From Pedococcus sp. 5OH_020 (lineage in GTDB: Bacteria; Actinomycetota; Actinomycetes; Actinomycetales; Dermatophilaceae): DNA of 64,000 nucleotides. How positions within the stretch are numbered: position 1 is the first letter of the stretch; each line of letters opens with the position of its first letter. Where the stretch lies: NCBI RefSeq assembly GCF_027812955.1, contig NZ_JAPYZV010000011.1, positions 1 to 64,000 of the forward strand, given 5' to 3'. The translations under genes were made by a program, and so were the position numbers. Shown in pieces: positions 44,411-53,298 of the stretch. The notes beneath the pieces were generated by a model that saw nothing but the letters and a program-made list of their open reading frames with translations, had not been told where the DNA came from and did no database searches.

Positions 44411-45259
44411 TCAAGCTTGGGCGTCGGCATCCGTGCTGCGCAGCCACGGGTACTGCGCGAGGCTCGGTCCGGCGTCGAACGTCAAGGGTGCCGAGTCCAT
44501 GGCCAGCGCCTGCCGGACGAGCCGGGCCTGCCCCGGGCGGACGGGGGCGGCCAGGACCGAGACGGCTCGTAGGACCGCCCGCGGCACGTGCCGGGGTGGC
44601 CGGCCACCGCTGACCTGGGTGGCGAGCTCGGTCAGGCTGAGGTTCTCGGGGCCGCCCACCTCGATGACCTTGCCGCGAAGGGACGGGTCGGTGGCTGCCC
44701 GCGCGACGGCGAGGGCAACCCGCCGCACAGGTACGAAGTTGACGGTGTTCGTCCCTCGGCCGAAGACGGTCGGCACGCCGGATCTGGCGGCCGTAGTCCG
44801 TAGGAGCTCGGTCCACAGCTCGAGGAAGGCGGTCGCGCGCACGATGGTCCACGGCGCACCGCTCGCTCGGAGCTGCTCCTCGGCCGCCCACTTCATCCTC
44901 GCGATCTCCAGGGGGCTGTCGGGACCTGCGCCCACCACGGACACGAGGACGACAGCAGCTCCCGCGTCGAGGGACGCCCGGACGAGGTTGGCGTTCCCGT
45001 CGCGGTCGACCGCCGCGGGGGACTGGCCCGCCGCAGGGTCGAGGCCGTGCACCGCGGAGACGACGACGTCGGCGCCGGCCAGCGGGGCGGTGAGCGTGCG
45101 AGGGTCGCGGACGTCGGCACTGACCAGGTCGACCCCGGGCAACGAGTTGGCATCGCGGTGGGGGTGGCGGGCGACCACTCGGACCGGCTCGCCGTCGTGG
45201 TGGAGGCGCTCGGCGACGAGGTGACCCAGGCGGCCGGTCCCGCCGACCACGACGATCAT
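44411..45259 (-). CDS. NAD(P)H-binding SDR family oxidoreductase
   Basis: A 282-residue NmrA/atypical SDR. MIVVVGGTGRLGHLVAERLH opens with the NAD(P) loop GGTGRLG. VDLVSADVRDPRTLTAPLAG, VVLVSVVGAGPDSPLEIARM and APWTIVRATAFLELWTELLR are the usual landmarks, with FVPVRRVALAVARAATDP near 190. It could act on a small quinone or nitrogenous substrate or as a redox sensor; no substrate is evident. It is the second gene of a two-gene operon, overlapping the SnoaL-like gene by 4 bases. A TetR regulator is divergent from the pair. Confidence 0.88.
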   Translation of the reverse strand: MIVVVGGTGRLGHLVAERLHHDGEPVRVVARHPHRDANSLPGVDLVSADVRDPRTLTAPLAGADVVVSAVHGLDPAAGQSPAAVDRDGNANLVRASLDAGAAVVLVSVVGAGPDSPLEIARMKWAAEEQLRASGAPWTIVRATAFLELWTELLRTTAARSGVPTVFGRGTNTVNFVPVRRVALAVARAATDPSLRGKVIEVGGPENLSLTELATQVSGGRPPRHVPRAVLRAVSVLAAPVRPGQARLVRQALAMDSAPLTFDAGPSLAQYPWLRSTDADAQA

Positions 45260-45693
45260 GGCTGCCCCCCCACGTACATCCGGATCGTCTCGTCGTTGGT
45301 GAGCCCAGCGCGCTCGACGGGCTCGACGTAGAACGAGTTGGCCCGGACGAGACCGTCGCGGACGGTAAGCACCATGACGCCGCGCAGGTCGTGGGCGGCT
45401 CCGCCGAGGCGGGTGCCGGTCATGGACTGCTCGACCCACACCTCCTCGCCGTCGCAGGCGGTGCGCGACACGGTGATGTGGATGTCCGGGATCGCGGCGA
45501 AGAACTTCTCCCAGTTCGAGCGCACGGGGGCGATGCCGACGAAGCTGCGGGAGGGATGCACGGGGTTCGTCAGGACGTAGTCGGGAGCGAATCAGGCGAC
45601 CAGGCCGTCGAGGTCGTGAGCGTTCGTGCGCTCGACCAGATGGGCGACGACGGCCTGCGGTGTTCGCTGCGCTGGGGGGTTCTGGGTGGTCAC
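45256..45693 (-). pseudogene. SnoaL-like protein with in-frame UGA
   Basis: A GTG at 45693 with AGGAG upstream gives PPAQRTPQAVVAHLVERTNA then DLDGLVA, followed by TGA (minus-strand codon at 45594-45592). The same frame continues at once with FAPDYVLTNPVHPSRSFVGI and the rest of a SnoaL/NTF2-like fold (RSNWEKFFAAIPDIHITVSR). The two halves fit one protein of 145 residues with a single codon changed. Relatives often have Cys at this place (LVACFAPDY-like), so TGC to TGA is the simplest change. I find no SECIS-like hairpin after this UGA, so a broken gene is more likely than a selenoprotein. An ATG at 45561 could give a shortened product. Confidence 0.7.
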
Positions 45694-45719
45694 GGCGGGT
45701 CTCCTGGTGCTTGGGATAG

Positions 45720-45747
45720 CATTGGTTACAGTCAATTGCAACCAATG
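45720..45747. promoter_or_regulatory. TetR-type operator in the divergent promoter
   Basis: CATTGGTT (45720-45727) and AACCAATG (45740-45747) form a perfect 8-bp inverted repeat with a 12-base centre. It lies between the tetR gene and the SnoaL-SDR operon and is AT-richer than its surroundings. The in-frame ATG at 45745 lies within it, which argues for a later tetR start. Confidence 0.7.
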
Positions 45748-45768
45748 GATAGGATGGTCCGCCCGCCC

Positions 45769-46401
45769 ATGAGCGATGTCAAGGGCCGCCGGACCTACGA
45801 CATGAGCCGGCGCCGGGCGGCCGCTGCGGGACGCCGGCGGCGCGTGCTCGACACCGCCGCCGACCTGTTCCTCGTGCACGGGTATGCCGTGACGACCGTC
45901 GCCGCGGTGGCCGAAGGTGCGGGGGTCTCCGTCGAGACGATCTACAAGTCGTTCGGCGGCAAGACGGGCCTGGTCCGGGCGCTGATCGAGGAGGCCCTCG
46001 AGGGAATGGAGCCCGAGCCGGCGGAGCACCGCTCGGATCGGGCCGCGGCCGCGGCGTCGGGCGACCCGCGCGCCATCATCGCCGCGTGGACGACCATCGG
46101 CCGCGACGTCGTCCGGAGGGGGGCGCCGCTGCTGATCATGGCACGCGCCGCGGCCAGCGCCGACCCCGACCTCGCGCGGCTCCTGGAGGAGGTCCGGGAA
46201 CTCACGCTCCTGCGGATGGCGCACAACGCCGAGGCGCTCGCTCCGCACCTGCGCGCGGGCGTGACGGTCGAGCAGGCACGCGACGTCCTCGTCGCCTACC
46301 TCACGCCCGAGCTCTACGACACCCTCGTCAACGGATTCGGGTGGTCGCTCGCGCAGTGGGCCGACTTCCAGGCCCGGGGGATCGCCGCGCAACTGCTGTG
46401 A
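45769..46401 (+). CDS. TetR/AcrR family transcriptional regulator
   Basis: A regulator of about 210 residues. The N-terminal helix-turn-helix is RRRVLDTAADLFLVHGYAVT and VAAVAEGAGVSVETIYKSFG with GGKTGLVRALIEEAL after it. The C-terminal ligand domain is helical (ARLLEEVRELTLLRMAHNAE). The start is uncertain between ATG 45754 and 45769; I use the latter because an operator-like palindrome ends at 45747. It probably represses itself and the divergent SnoaL-SDR operon. A truncated MFS transporter downstream could have been its original export target. Confidence 0.87.
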   Translation: MSDVKGRRTYDMSRRRAAAAGRRRRVLDTAADLFLVHGYAVTTVAAVAEGAGVSVETIYKSFGGKTGLVRALIEEALEGMEPEPAEHRSDRAAAAASGDPRAIIAAWTTIGRDVVRRGAPLLIMARAAASADPDLARLLEEVRELTLLRMAHNAEALAPHLRAGVTVEQARDVLVAYLTPELYDTLVNGFGWSLAQWADFQARGIAAQLL

Positions 46402-46416
46402 GAACCGGCGGGCTAG

Positions 46417-46686
46417 GCCGGCATCGCTTCAGCCCTGCTCAACTCCGCCCAGCAGATCGGCCTCGCCTTGGGTCTGGCGGTCCTGGCCGGCGTAGCGGCC
46501 ACCGTCGCCACCGGCACCCAGTACGCTCAGGCCGCCCCGGCCACAGCCCTGTCTGCGGGGTACGGCACCGCCCTAGCCGTCGCCACCGGCGTCCTGCTCC
46601 TGGCGGCAGGGGTCAGCGTCACCACCCTCAGCCCTCGGCCAGTGCACACGCGCGAAGCCGCAGTTCACGTCCCAGCTGGGACGTGA
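46417..46686 (+). pseudogene. MFS drug transporter, C-terminal remnant
   Basis: The frame reads AGIASALLNSAQQIGLALG, then VLAGVAATVATGTQYAQAAP and GTALAVATGVLLLAAGVSVT, up to a TGA at 46686. This is the last two helices of a 14-helix EmrB/QacA-type transporter. It begins right after a TAG, with the whole N-terminal part missing. It lies 15 bases after the tetR stop and next to an IS110 remnant, so a deletion linked to the insertion is a likely cause. Confidence 0.75.
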
Positions 46687-46774
46687 ACTGACGGCGGCCG
46701 ACGAAGCGGAGGATCCCCTGAGCTGAACGCTCCTACCGGTGCAATCCAAACACCCAGCAGGCCGCGATCCGGAT

Positions 46775-47310
46775 GGGCGACGCTCCCATGCTTCGTCAAG
46801 CAGCTGCGGCCCGCGTTTCAGCAGGCGGTAGAGGTCGCGTGCGACGTAGCGAGCCAGGCAGCGTTTGATCTCGCGGCTGGTCTTTCCCTCAGCGGTTCGA
46901 CCGAGCGACGTAGTCACGTGCGGCTGGTTGGTACTGGATCCGGATCTGGACGATGGTGTGGAGTACCGTGTTGAGCTGCCTCCCCAAACCGGTTCAGCCG
47001 GTACCGCGTGGTGACCTGGCCGCTGTTCGCGGGGATAGGTGCCACGCCGGCGAGCATCGCGAACGCCGCCTCGGAATGGACGCGGCCGGGGCGGGACCAC
47101 GCGCACAACACCGTGGCCGCGACGATCGGTCCGGGGCCGAACTCCTCGAGCAGGTGAGGGCGCCAACTGCGGATGATGGCCAAGATCGCCCCTTTGCAGC
47201 TCACCTGCCTCCTTCAACATCGCGTGCGCGCGAGGAGCCAAGGTCCGCAGCACCACCACGGTGCTGGTCGTCTCGACGTCCCACGCCGAGGGAACACGCA
47301 GCCTGGCGGC
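46775..47310 (-). mobile_element. IS110-family transposase remnant
   Basis: Pieces of the C-terminal (Transposase_20) domain of an IS110-type transposase lie in several frames on the minus strand. They are WDVETTSTVVVLRTLAPRAH (near 47280), LLEEFGPGPIVAATVLCAWS, EAAFAMLAGVAPIPANSGQV and TTRYRLNRFG (46960-47170), and GKTSREIKRCLARYVARDLY (near 46880). At least two frameshifts separate them, and the N-terminal DEDD nuclease domain is absent. The element is dead. No terminal repeats are visible, as expected for IS110. Confidence 0.8.
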
Positions 47311-47517
47311 AATGTTGAGCATCGCGGCAATGCGTGACATCTGTGAGGGACTCCACGTCTCTCACCACAGGGCGCACCAACTCATCCACGGCCGAAGGGC
47401 GACCATTTCGCCTCGCAAGGTCTGGCAGCAGCTGACCGACAGGGTGACTTGTCCCGGCTCTCTCGCCGGCCGAGTGGGGCGCCGGATGCGTAGCTGGCCG
47501 CGGCCTGGGGCCGGACG

Positions 47518-47552
47518 CCGCCCGCACGCCCGCACGCCCGCACGCCCGCCGA
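47518..47552. repeat. 8-bp tandem repeat (CGCACGCC)
   Basis: CGCACGCC is repeated three times, with flanking partial copies, just upstream of the DinB-like gene. It is short and GC-rich, possibly a slippage product. Confidence 0.6.
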
Positions 47553-47572
47553 GTGTGGTTGGGTCGGATGTC

Positions 47573-48103
47573 GTGGACAACGAGTGGACAGCCCCTAACG
47601 TCAAGCGTGTCGAGCCGGACCGGATCGGCGGCGAACGTGCCGCCCTCGAGCAGTTCCTCGACTACCACCGGATGACGCTGTTGATGAAGTGCGCCGGCCT
47701 GACTGCGCCGCAGTTGAAGGAACAGGCGGTGCCGCCCTCGACCCTGTCGCTGCTGGGACTGGTGCGGCATGTAACGGAGGTCGAGCGCTGGTGGTTTCGG
47801 ATGCATGCCAATGGTGAGACCCTTGATTTCCCCTACGACCCGGACCAGAATGGCGCCGACTTTCTCGCGACCGCGAGTGCCGACGCCAAGAGCAACCTGG
47901 AGGCGTATGGACGGGAGATTGAGGCGGCCCGTGAAGCGGTAGCCGACAAGCCTCTCGACATGGTCGTGCCGAGCCGTGGCGACCACCCGGAGCGCACTCG
48001 GGACATCCGCTGGATCTACCTGCACATGATCGAGGAGTATGCGCGTCACAACGGACACGCGGACCTGCTTCGCGAGGCTCTCGACGGGATCACCGGCGAG
48101 TGA
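47573..48103 (+). CDS. DinB / DUF664 family protein
   Basis: A 176-residue four-helix protein of the DinB-like superfamily. GGERAALEQFLDYHRMTLLM with His as first metal ligand, TLSLLGLVRHVTEVERWWFR with a second His, and RWIYLHMIEEYARHNGHADL with the last ligand pair give the H-H-H pattern. Members include mycothiol-dependent S-transferases and many of unknown role. The start is taken at GTG 47573; the ribosome site is weak and an earlier GTG (47555) is possible. It lies in a decayed region but appears intact. Confidence 0.82.
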   Translation: MDNEWTAPNVKRVEPDRIGGERAALEQFLDYHRMTLLMKCAGLTAPQLKEQAVPPSTLSLLGLVRHVTEVERWWFRMHANGETLDFPYDPDQNGADFLATASADAKSNLEAYGREIEAAREAVADKPLDMVVPSRGDHPERTRDIRWIYLHMIEEYARHNGHADLLREALDGITGE

Positions 48104-48512
48104 CTTGGTAAGTGCTTCGATCGCTTTTTCGCTAGCACGATGCATACCGTGACCAAAGCGACGCGCCACCGGCGTCCTCACGGGTGCGTTCTGGTCCCCT
48201 CCGGATTCCTGAACGTTGCGGCAGGCTCACAACCCTGCGCCGCCATGAGCTCCGAGTAGTCGGGTGACCACCTGCCCGCCGGGTTTAGTCGCCGATCGAT
48301 ATGCAGGCCGCCGCGGTTGCTGACGCACTCGCGTGGGCCGTAGGCGACATAGCCCTTTCCGCCGCGAGTCCGTAGCGACGGAGCATCTGTGAGAAACGGA
48401 TTTCCGCACGCCGGGTCACCTCGAAGCCAGCGCGTGGCTCGGCCCGCGAGGCCTTCGGGCTCCGGCCTGGCTAATGAGGCGGGTGCCTGCGGACCGGGCT
48501 GGACACTTGCTC
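48104..48512. other. Intergenic stretch, no supported gene
   Basis: About 400 bases of mixed composition between the DinB gene and a small DivIVA-like frame. I see no protein-like reading on either strand and no clear RNA structure. Confidence 0.35.
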
Positions 48513-48611
48513 CTAGTAGAGGAGGGTCTCGACCACTTGGTCGAGGAAGTCGTCGACCCCGCGCTCGTCGTACCCCCGACGTAGCGACGTCGGAGTGAAA
48601 TTGCGGTGCAT
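48513..48611 (-). pseudogene. Short DivIVA-like domain frame (32 residues)
   Basis: The ATG at 48611 reads HRNFTPTSLRRGYDERGVDD and then FLDQVVETLLY before TAG. The FxPTxLRRGYDxxxVDxFLDxVxxTL pattern is that of the short DivIVA domain found, often repeated, in actinobacterial proteins. Without coiled coil or context it is either a fragment of a lost gene or a mini-protein. No ribosome site is seen. Confidence 0.45.
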
Positions 48612-48623
48612 GATGCCGCTGAG

Positions 48624-49048
48624 TTAGTCCGACCGCCGCACCGGCGTGTAGCCCTCAGCCGCCAACCAGCCGCGGGCGCTTCCCCGGTGCGGACGTCGAT
48701 TCGGCCACCGCCGTAGACAGGGTCGCCCTCCAGGATGGAGGCGAGCTCCTCCAACTCCACCGGCAACGGCCGAAGCATCGGGGTCGGGCCGACGCCCAGA
48801 GCCGCTGCCAGGGCCTGCGCCCAGTTCGTGGTCACCCTCCCAGCGCCGCTTTTCGAGGGCGTTGACACACGCGCGAGCGAGCCTAAGCGCATCGCCGATA
48901 CCGTCGGAGATCGCTGCCAGCAGGGCGTCGCCGATCAGCTGCAGGGAGTCGGTCGGCCACGGCGCCTGGCCAAGGACAGTCACCAGCCTCGACCATCGCC
49001 CCGGTACGCGAGTGACGGCAGCCGCATCAGCGCTTCTCGGTCGTCCAT
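48624..49048 (-). pseudogene. UPF0158-like gene, frameshifted
   Basis: A start MDDREALMRLPSLAYRGDG at 49048 lies just after the stop of the 584-residue gene, as in an operon. It soon hits a stop. Further on, DALLAAISDGIGDALRLARA, WEGDHELG, AALGVGPTPMLRPLPVELEE with LASILEGDPVYGGGRIDVRT, and RGWLAAEGYTPVRRSD appear in alternating frames. The GDPxxGGGRIDVRTGE box is typical of UPF0158 proteins. At least two frameshifts and a stop break it. The family assignment is moderate. Confidence 0.55.
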
Positions 49049-49053
49049 CTCGC

Positions 49054-50808
49054 TCAGTCCCCCCCGAGGGCCCGATCGCGCTCGTCGATGAGCTCGCGGC
49101 GACGTCGGGAGACCAGGAGCCGAGGATCACCGACTCGCAGCGAGCCATAGGTCAGCCGGTGGTCGATCCCGGCTGCACGGATGAGCGAGTGGGCCCGGTC
49201 CGAGACCGACCCGGTGATCCCGAAGTGGGCGAGCAGGTCCTTGCCGGTCATCGTGGACCGGTAGGAACCGACGGTGCGGTTCGCCGTGGCGATCACCCAG
49301 GCCACCGCCGCGGCGCCGCGAACAGGTGAACCCTTTCGCCGAAAGAGGACGGCGTCATTGCTCGCGGCTGTGGCGAGGAAGCGACGCATCGCGGTCCGGT
49401 GCTCGACGTCCAGGATCGCGTCGGCACAGGCATCGCACTCGTCCAAGATCGCCTGCACCGTCGGCCTGACCTCCTCGCCAATACCGCTCCAATCGAACTC
49501 CTCGTCCGCGAGCGGCTGGGCGTCGAGCCTCATCAGCGTCTCGACGCCGCCGACCTCGTCGGCGATGTACTCCAGGTAGACCTCCTCGTCGCTGAGGTGC
49601 TCGACCCGCTCGGACTGCAGGATCGCCTCGGCCAGACCCGGAATCGCCTGCTGCCGGTCGCCGCGGATCCGCTGCAGGTACTCCGGCTCCCACCGGTCAA
49701 CCGCCGCAAGAGTTTCCTCGGTGAGGTCGCCGCGGATGTGGTCACGGTCGTGGCAGTAGCGGATGTAGGCGCGCACCAAGCCGGGCAGCTTCGCCATGTG
49801 CGCCGGCTCGGCGATCACCTTGCGCGGGAACCAGTCGACCAGCATCTCCACTGTTACTGGGCTCCACCGCCACGGGTCCCCGGTCGCGCTGCCGGTGCAG
49901 AACCACAGCACGCTCTGCAGCAGGCCGCGATGCTCCTCATCGTCCAGAGCCGCGCCGAACGGGGAGGCGAAGAACTCGGCCGCCACCGCGGCCGTCCCCT
50001 CCTGCGTCCACTCCTTCCGTTCCGGGACCACGCCTCCGGCCGGCAGCATCCGGAGCATCCACTCCACCAACGGCCGGCACATCGGCCAGCTCTCCGACGA
50101 CAGCGGCGGGTAGAGCCGGGAGCCGGAGTCGATCGCTGTCTCGATCACCGCGCGTGCCGTGGCCGGATCAGTGCGCGTCAACGACTGGTCCGCGTCGTCG
50201 ATCAGCGTCCCCATCTTGATCGCCAGGTCCTGCACCGCCTCGGGGACCACGAACGCGTCCTTCACCACCGTGCCCATGTTGTGGTCGACGTACACCAACG
50301 CCGACAGCGCCTGCCCCGACGGCAGCGTGACGCCGATCAGGTAGTCGTCCCCGTCCCCGAGCACGTGGGTCATGAACCACACCTCTGGGTCGATCTGGGC
50401 CCGGCCGAGCCCGCTCAGCCAGTCCGGCATCGGGTGCCGGCGACCCTCGAGCCCGCGTCCGATTCGGGCAGCAAGAACTTCGTCGGGGACCAGAGCCCTG
50501 ACCGCGGTCAGCGCGGCAGTGGTCTCGGCGTACGGCGTCTCGATGAAGGACTCGACCAGATCCGCGAGACTGGTTCGCTGCTCGTCCGGTGCGAACGGAT
50601 CCCGGCTGCGTGGATCGGTGACCTCGAGGAACCCACTGACGATTGCCAGTAGATCCAAGGGCTCACTCGATCGCAACGCCGCACGCAGACTCTGGAACAG
50701 CTTCTGCTCCTGCGCCCCCTGCGACTGGCCGACCGGTGGTGAGGTGGGGTGTCGTCGCTGCGGCTCACGTCCTCGGCTGCGGCCATCCTTCTTCCTCGAC
50801 ACAGTCAA
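49054..50808 (-). CDS. Orphan 584-residue protein with DUF6398-like C-terminus
   Basis: An intact cytoplasmic protein. A basic N-terminus (SRKKDGRSRGREPQRRHPTS) precedes a long acidic, helical, Trp-rich body with no membrane segments. The last 130 residues (DACADAILDVEHRTAMRRFL, RGAAAVAWVIATANRTVGSY, LLAHFGITGSVSDRAHSLIR) resemble the DUF6398 helix-turn-helix-like module found at the ends of other actinobacterial proteins. No catalytic motif is seen. Function unknown. It may be the first gene of an operon with the broken UPF0158-like gene, and it lies in an accessory region. Confidence 0.7.
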   Translation of the reverse strand: MTVSRKKDGRSRGREPQRRHPTSPPVGQSQGAQEQKLFQSLRAALRSSEPLDLLAIVSGFLEVTDPRSRDPFAPDEQRTSLADLVESFIETPYAETTAALTAVRALVPDEVLAARIGRGLEGRRHPMPDWLSGLGRAQIDPEVWFMTHVLGDGDDYLIGVTLPSGQALSALVYVDHNMGTVVKDAFVVPEAVQDLAIKMGTLIDDADQSLTRTDPATARAVIETAIDSGSRLYPPLSSESWPMCRPLVEWMLRMLPAGGVVPERKEWTQEGTAAVAAEFFASPFGAALDDEEHRGLLQSVLWFCTGSATGDPWRWSPVTVEMLVDWFPRKVIAEPAHMAKLPGLVRAYIRYCHDRDHIRGDLTEETLAAVDRWEPEYLQRIRGDRQQAIPGLAEAILQSERVEHLSDEEVYLEYIADEVGGVETLMRLDAQPLADEEFDWSGIGEEVRPTVQAILDECDACADAILDVEHRTAMRRFLATAASNDAVLFRRKGSPVRGAAAVAWVIATANRTVGSYRSTMTGKDLLAHFGITGSVSDRAHSLIRAAGIDHRLTYGSLRVGDPRLLVSRRRRELIDERDRALGGD

Positions 50809-51337
50809 ACTCTAAGGGCGGCACCCACGTCCGCAGTCGACGCGCGCTGATGCGGGGCAGTTCAGAAGTCTCTGCTGGCCTGCGGTTTCTTTGCGGAGCA
50901 TCGTCGTGCGTAAGTCACCCGCAGCGGACCCCGCTTCCGGTCGTCGGCACTTCGGCGCGCCCCCAGGTGGTCCAAGGTGCCTCACATCACGGCCAGCGGA
51001 CCATCCTGACCTTGGTTATGGGCGACCCATATTGCCGGGCCGCGGCATGATCGACACTGAGCTCAACTCAGGTCGGGCCGGGTTCTGCGCCGAAGGCATT
51101 CCACCAGTTCCCTATGCACCCGGATGGCTGAGGGGAGCCGTTGCGCCACGCGCCGCCCTCATGGCCATGCCGATGCTCACCTGACCGGCGGATATGGGAT
51201 CAACGGCCCCCCACCAGGACCTCGGAAACGGGCAACCATCGCCAAGCGGCCATCACGTCCCGAATCCCGTAGAGTCCCCAACGAGATACGGGACGACCAG
51301 CAAACCGCCAGCTCAACGCCCTCGCTAAGGCGAGGAG
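50809..51337. other. Intergenic stretch, no supported gene
   Basis: About 530 bases upstream of the 584-residue gene. Short frames exist on both strands but none looks like protein. It should contain that gene's promoter; I cannot place it. Confidence 0.35.
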
Positions 51338-52048
51338 TTATGCCGCGACCTCCAACTCCACGACGACCTCTGTGCTCCGTATTGCCGAAACATTGTCGAT
51401 GTGCTCAAGGCGTTCCATCCGGCTTCGGAGTTCCACGTTGCTCGCGACTTGCCGGGCAGCGTCCCGCTGCAACTCGGTCACCTCCTCCTCGAGGCGCCTG
51501 ATTTTGGCGTCCCTCTCGTCGCGGGTGAGCTCGTTGGCGGCGTCGAGGACTGTGATCACGAGACTTGGGATGACCGTGATGACCGCGCTCAGCACGATCG
51601 ACACGATGAGCGCCACGTTGAGCAACTTCCCCCGGCCATCGCGTGTTCTCAGGAATTTGAGACGCCCCCTTATCGAGCCGTTGGCCAATTCGACGATCTC
51701 CAACTCAAAGAGCGGCGTGGCTGCAAACTGCTCTAGCAAGGAATGGTCGATCTCACCCCCGTTGTACTCGGTCTCCTCTACGTACTCGACGGTTGTAGTC
51801 GCCGCATCTACAGCCAGTTGGAGCGTCGCCAGGAGGGTGGCAGCGGCTCGCACGCTGGACGCATCACATGAGAAGACCAACTCCACTTGCGTCGAGTCGG
51901 CGACCTCGGACAGGAAGTCGTAAAGGGGCACGCCGCGTCGATAGACCGCCAAGATCGGCTCAGCAACCGCGACGATGTCCTGCACGGCGGCCCGACTGGG
52001 CGGCTCGGCCAAGGCGGCGAAGTATCCACTGTCGCTCACCCTGCGCAT
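51338..52048 (-). CDS. Orphan membrane protein with C-terminal coiled coil
   Basis: A 236-residue protein. The N-terminal 120 residues look like a soluble alpha/beta domain (RAAVQDIVAVAEPILAVYRR, VELVFSCDASSVRAAATLLA). One membrane segment lies near 144-167 (VALIVSIVLSAVITVIPSLV), and a coiled coil follows (AKIRRLEEEVTELQRDAARQ, NVELRSRMERLEH). Its GC content is visibly lower than its neighbours, with more AT-ended codons, suggesting acquisition. The layout (sensor-like head, TM, coiled coil) could fit a scaffold or a defence effector, but no family is recognised. Confidence 0.65.
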   Translation of the reverse strand: MRRVSDSGYFAALAEPPSRAAVQDIVAVAEPILAVYRRGVPLYDFLSEVADSTQVELVFSCDASSVRAAATLLATLQLAVDAATTTVEYVEETEYNGGEIDHSLLEQFAATPLFELEIVELANGSIRGRLKFLRTRDGRGKLLNVALIVSIVLSAVITVIPSLVITVLDAANELTRDERDAKIRRLEEEVTELQRDAARQVASNVELRSRMERLEHIDNVSAIRSTEVVVELEVAA

Positions 52049-52353
52049 GATAGGTGCGCGCTAACCGACAAGGGTAGAACCTCGGTAGCCGAAGGTCCTT
52101 CACTTGCACTGCGAACCCCGCTGACAGACGACGTGCTGCGTCACACCGCCGCGAGCGGGCTAGGGGGCTGAACGCCTCGCGTCACCTGTCTGTGCGGCAG
52201 ACCCTGCCGTGTGTTCCGTGTCTGTCTGCCCCAGCAGTCTTGCCTGCGAGAGCCCGGGAACCCATGATCGCGAGGGGGGCTGCTCCTGCGCAGAAGGGCT
52301 GGCTCGACCGAAAGTCGTTTGGCGATGCGAACCATCTTGGGCATGCTTCAGCC

Positions 52354-52920
52354 ATGAGCGACTTCGTCGAGAGCAAGCGCCTGGTGCTGCGCCAGTTCAC
52401 TGCGCAGGACGCGGACCTGCTGATCGAGCTGGACAGTGACCCCGCAGTGATGCGCTACCTCACCGGTGGCGAGCCGACGCTGCCGCCCGCCCTCGTCCGC
52501 GATCAGGTGATCCCGAGCGTCCTCAACACCTACGAGCGGTGGAACGGCCGGTTCGGACTGTTCGCTGCCTACGAGAAGGAGACCGGTGCCTTCATCGGCT
52601 GGTTCCAGCTGCGCCCAGAGCCGACGGGCCCGCAGGACGAGGTCGAACTCGGGTACCGACTCCGCCAGGACGCTTGGGGCAAGGGGTACGCGACCGAGGG
52701 CTCGAAGGCGCTTGTGGACAAGGGCTTCTCAGAACTCGACGTCAACACGGTATGGGGCGAGACGATGGCCGTGAACGTCGCCTCGCAGAAGGTGATGGAG
52801 AAGGTCGGCATGTCCGTCGTCGAGACGCTCCCGACGCCTGACGACATGCAGGGCGTCGAGGGCGCGGAGCGTGGTGGCTTCCGGTTCGAGATCACGAGGG
52901 AGCAGTGGGCACGACGATGA
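52354..52920 (+). CDS. GNAT family N-acetyltransferase (RimJ/RimL type)
   Basis: A 188-residue acetyltransferase of the RimJ/RimL-like group. VESKRLVLRQFTAQDADLLI, SDPAVMRYLTGGEPT, GAFIGWFQLRPEP, then the acetyl-CoA loop ELGYRLRQDAWGKGYATEGS and VNVASQKVMEKVGMSVVETL. It acetylates a protein N-terminus or a small amine; the substrate is unknown. No ribosome site is seen upstream of ATG 52354. The preceding 300 bases (52049-52353) hold no gene. Confidence 0.87.
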   Translation: MSDFVESKRLVLRQFTAQDADLLIELDSDPAVMRYLTGGEPTLPPALVRDQVIPSVLNTYERWNGRFGLFAAYEKETGAFIGWFQLRPEPTGPQDEVELGYRLRQDAWGKGYATEGSKALVDKGFSELDVNTVWGETMAVNVASQKVMEKVGMSVVETLPTPDDMQGVEGAERGGFRFEITREQWARR

Positions 52921-53280
52921 TGTCGGCCGGCCGGACTATGCAGGGTTTGGTCCAGCGCCTTCAAGCGGGCTGCAGACGCGCCGAAGTGCCGGTTCTGCGT
53001 GGACGTCGCGTCTGGGGCAGCGCTTGGAGTCCCAGCTCCGCGACCCGACCGCTGTGCGTTGGTCATGAAGCGCCCCTTCGTTGTGAGCACCACTGACCTT
53101 CTTCAGCCACCACCTACTGGAGGCTCAGGCATGCCGCAATCCTGTTCGGAACGTGCGGACATCCGCGAACCGGAAAGCGTCTAACCGCCGTTTCTGGACC
53201 GCTGCCCAGTCCGTAGGGACTAACGAGAGCCATGGACCTGTTCACACATGGGTACCGGTACAAGTCCTTGCCCGCAGGGA

Positions 53281-53298
53281 GAACGGCCGGGACCGTTC
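53281..53298. promoter_or_regulatory. Inverted repeat upstream of the nitroreductase-like gene
   Basis: GAACGG-CCGGGA-CCGTTC is a perfect 6-6-6 inverted repeat 18 bases before the ATG at 53317. It could be an operator or part of a 5' hairpin. The 350 bases before it hold no gene I can support. Confidence 0.45.

Noticed and set aside
45530-45594. SECIS element supporting Sec insertion in the SnoaL-like gene
   Set aside because: The 50 bases after the UGA offer only a 4-bp pairing with an impossible 2-base loop, nothing like the fdhA hairpin. Nonsense mutation preferred.
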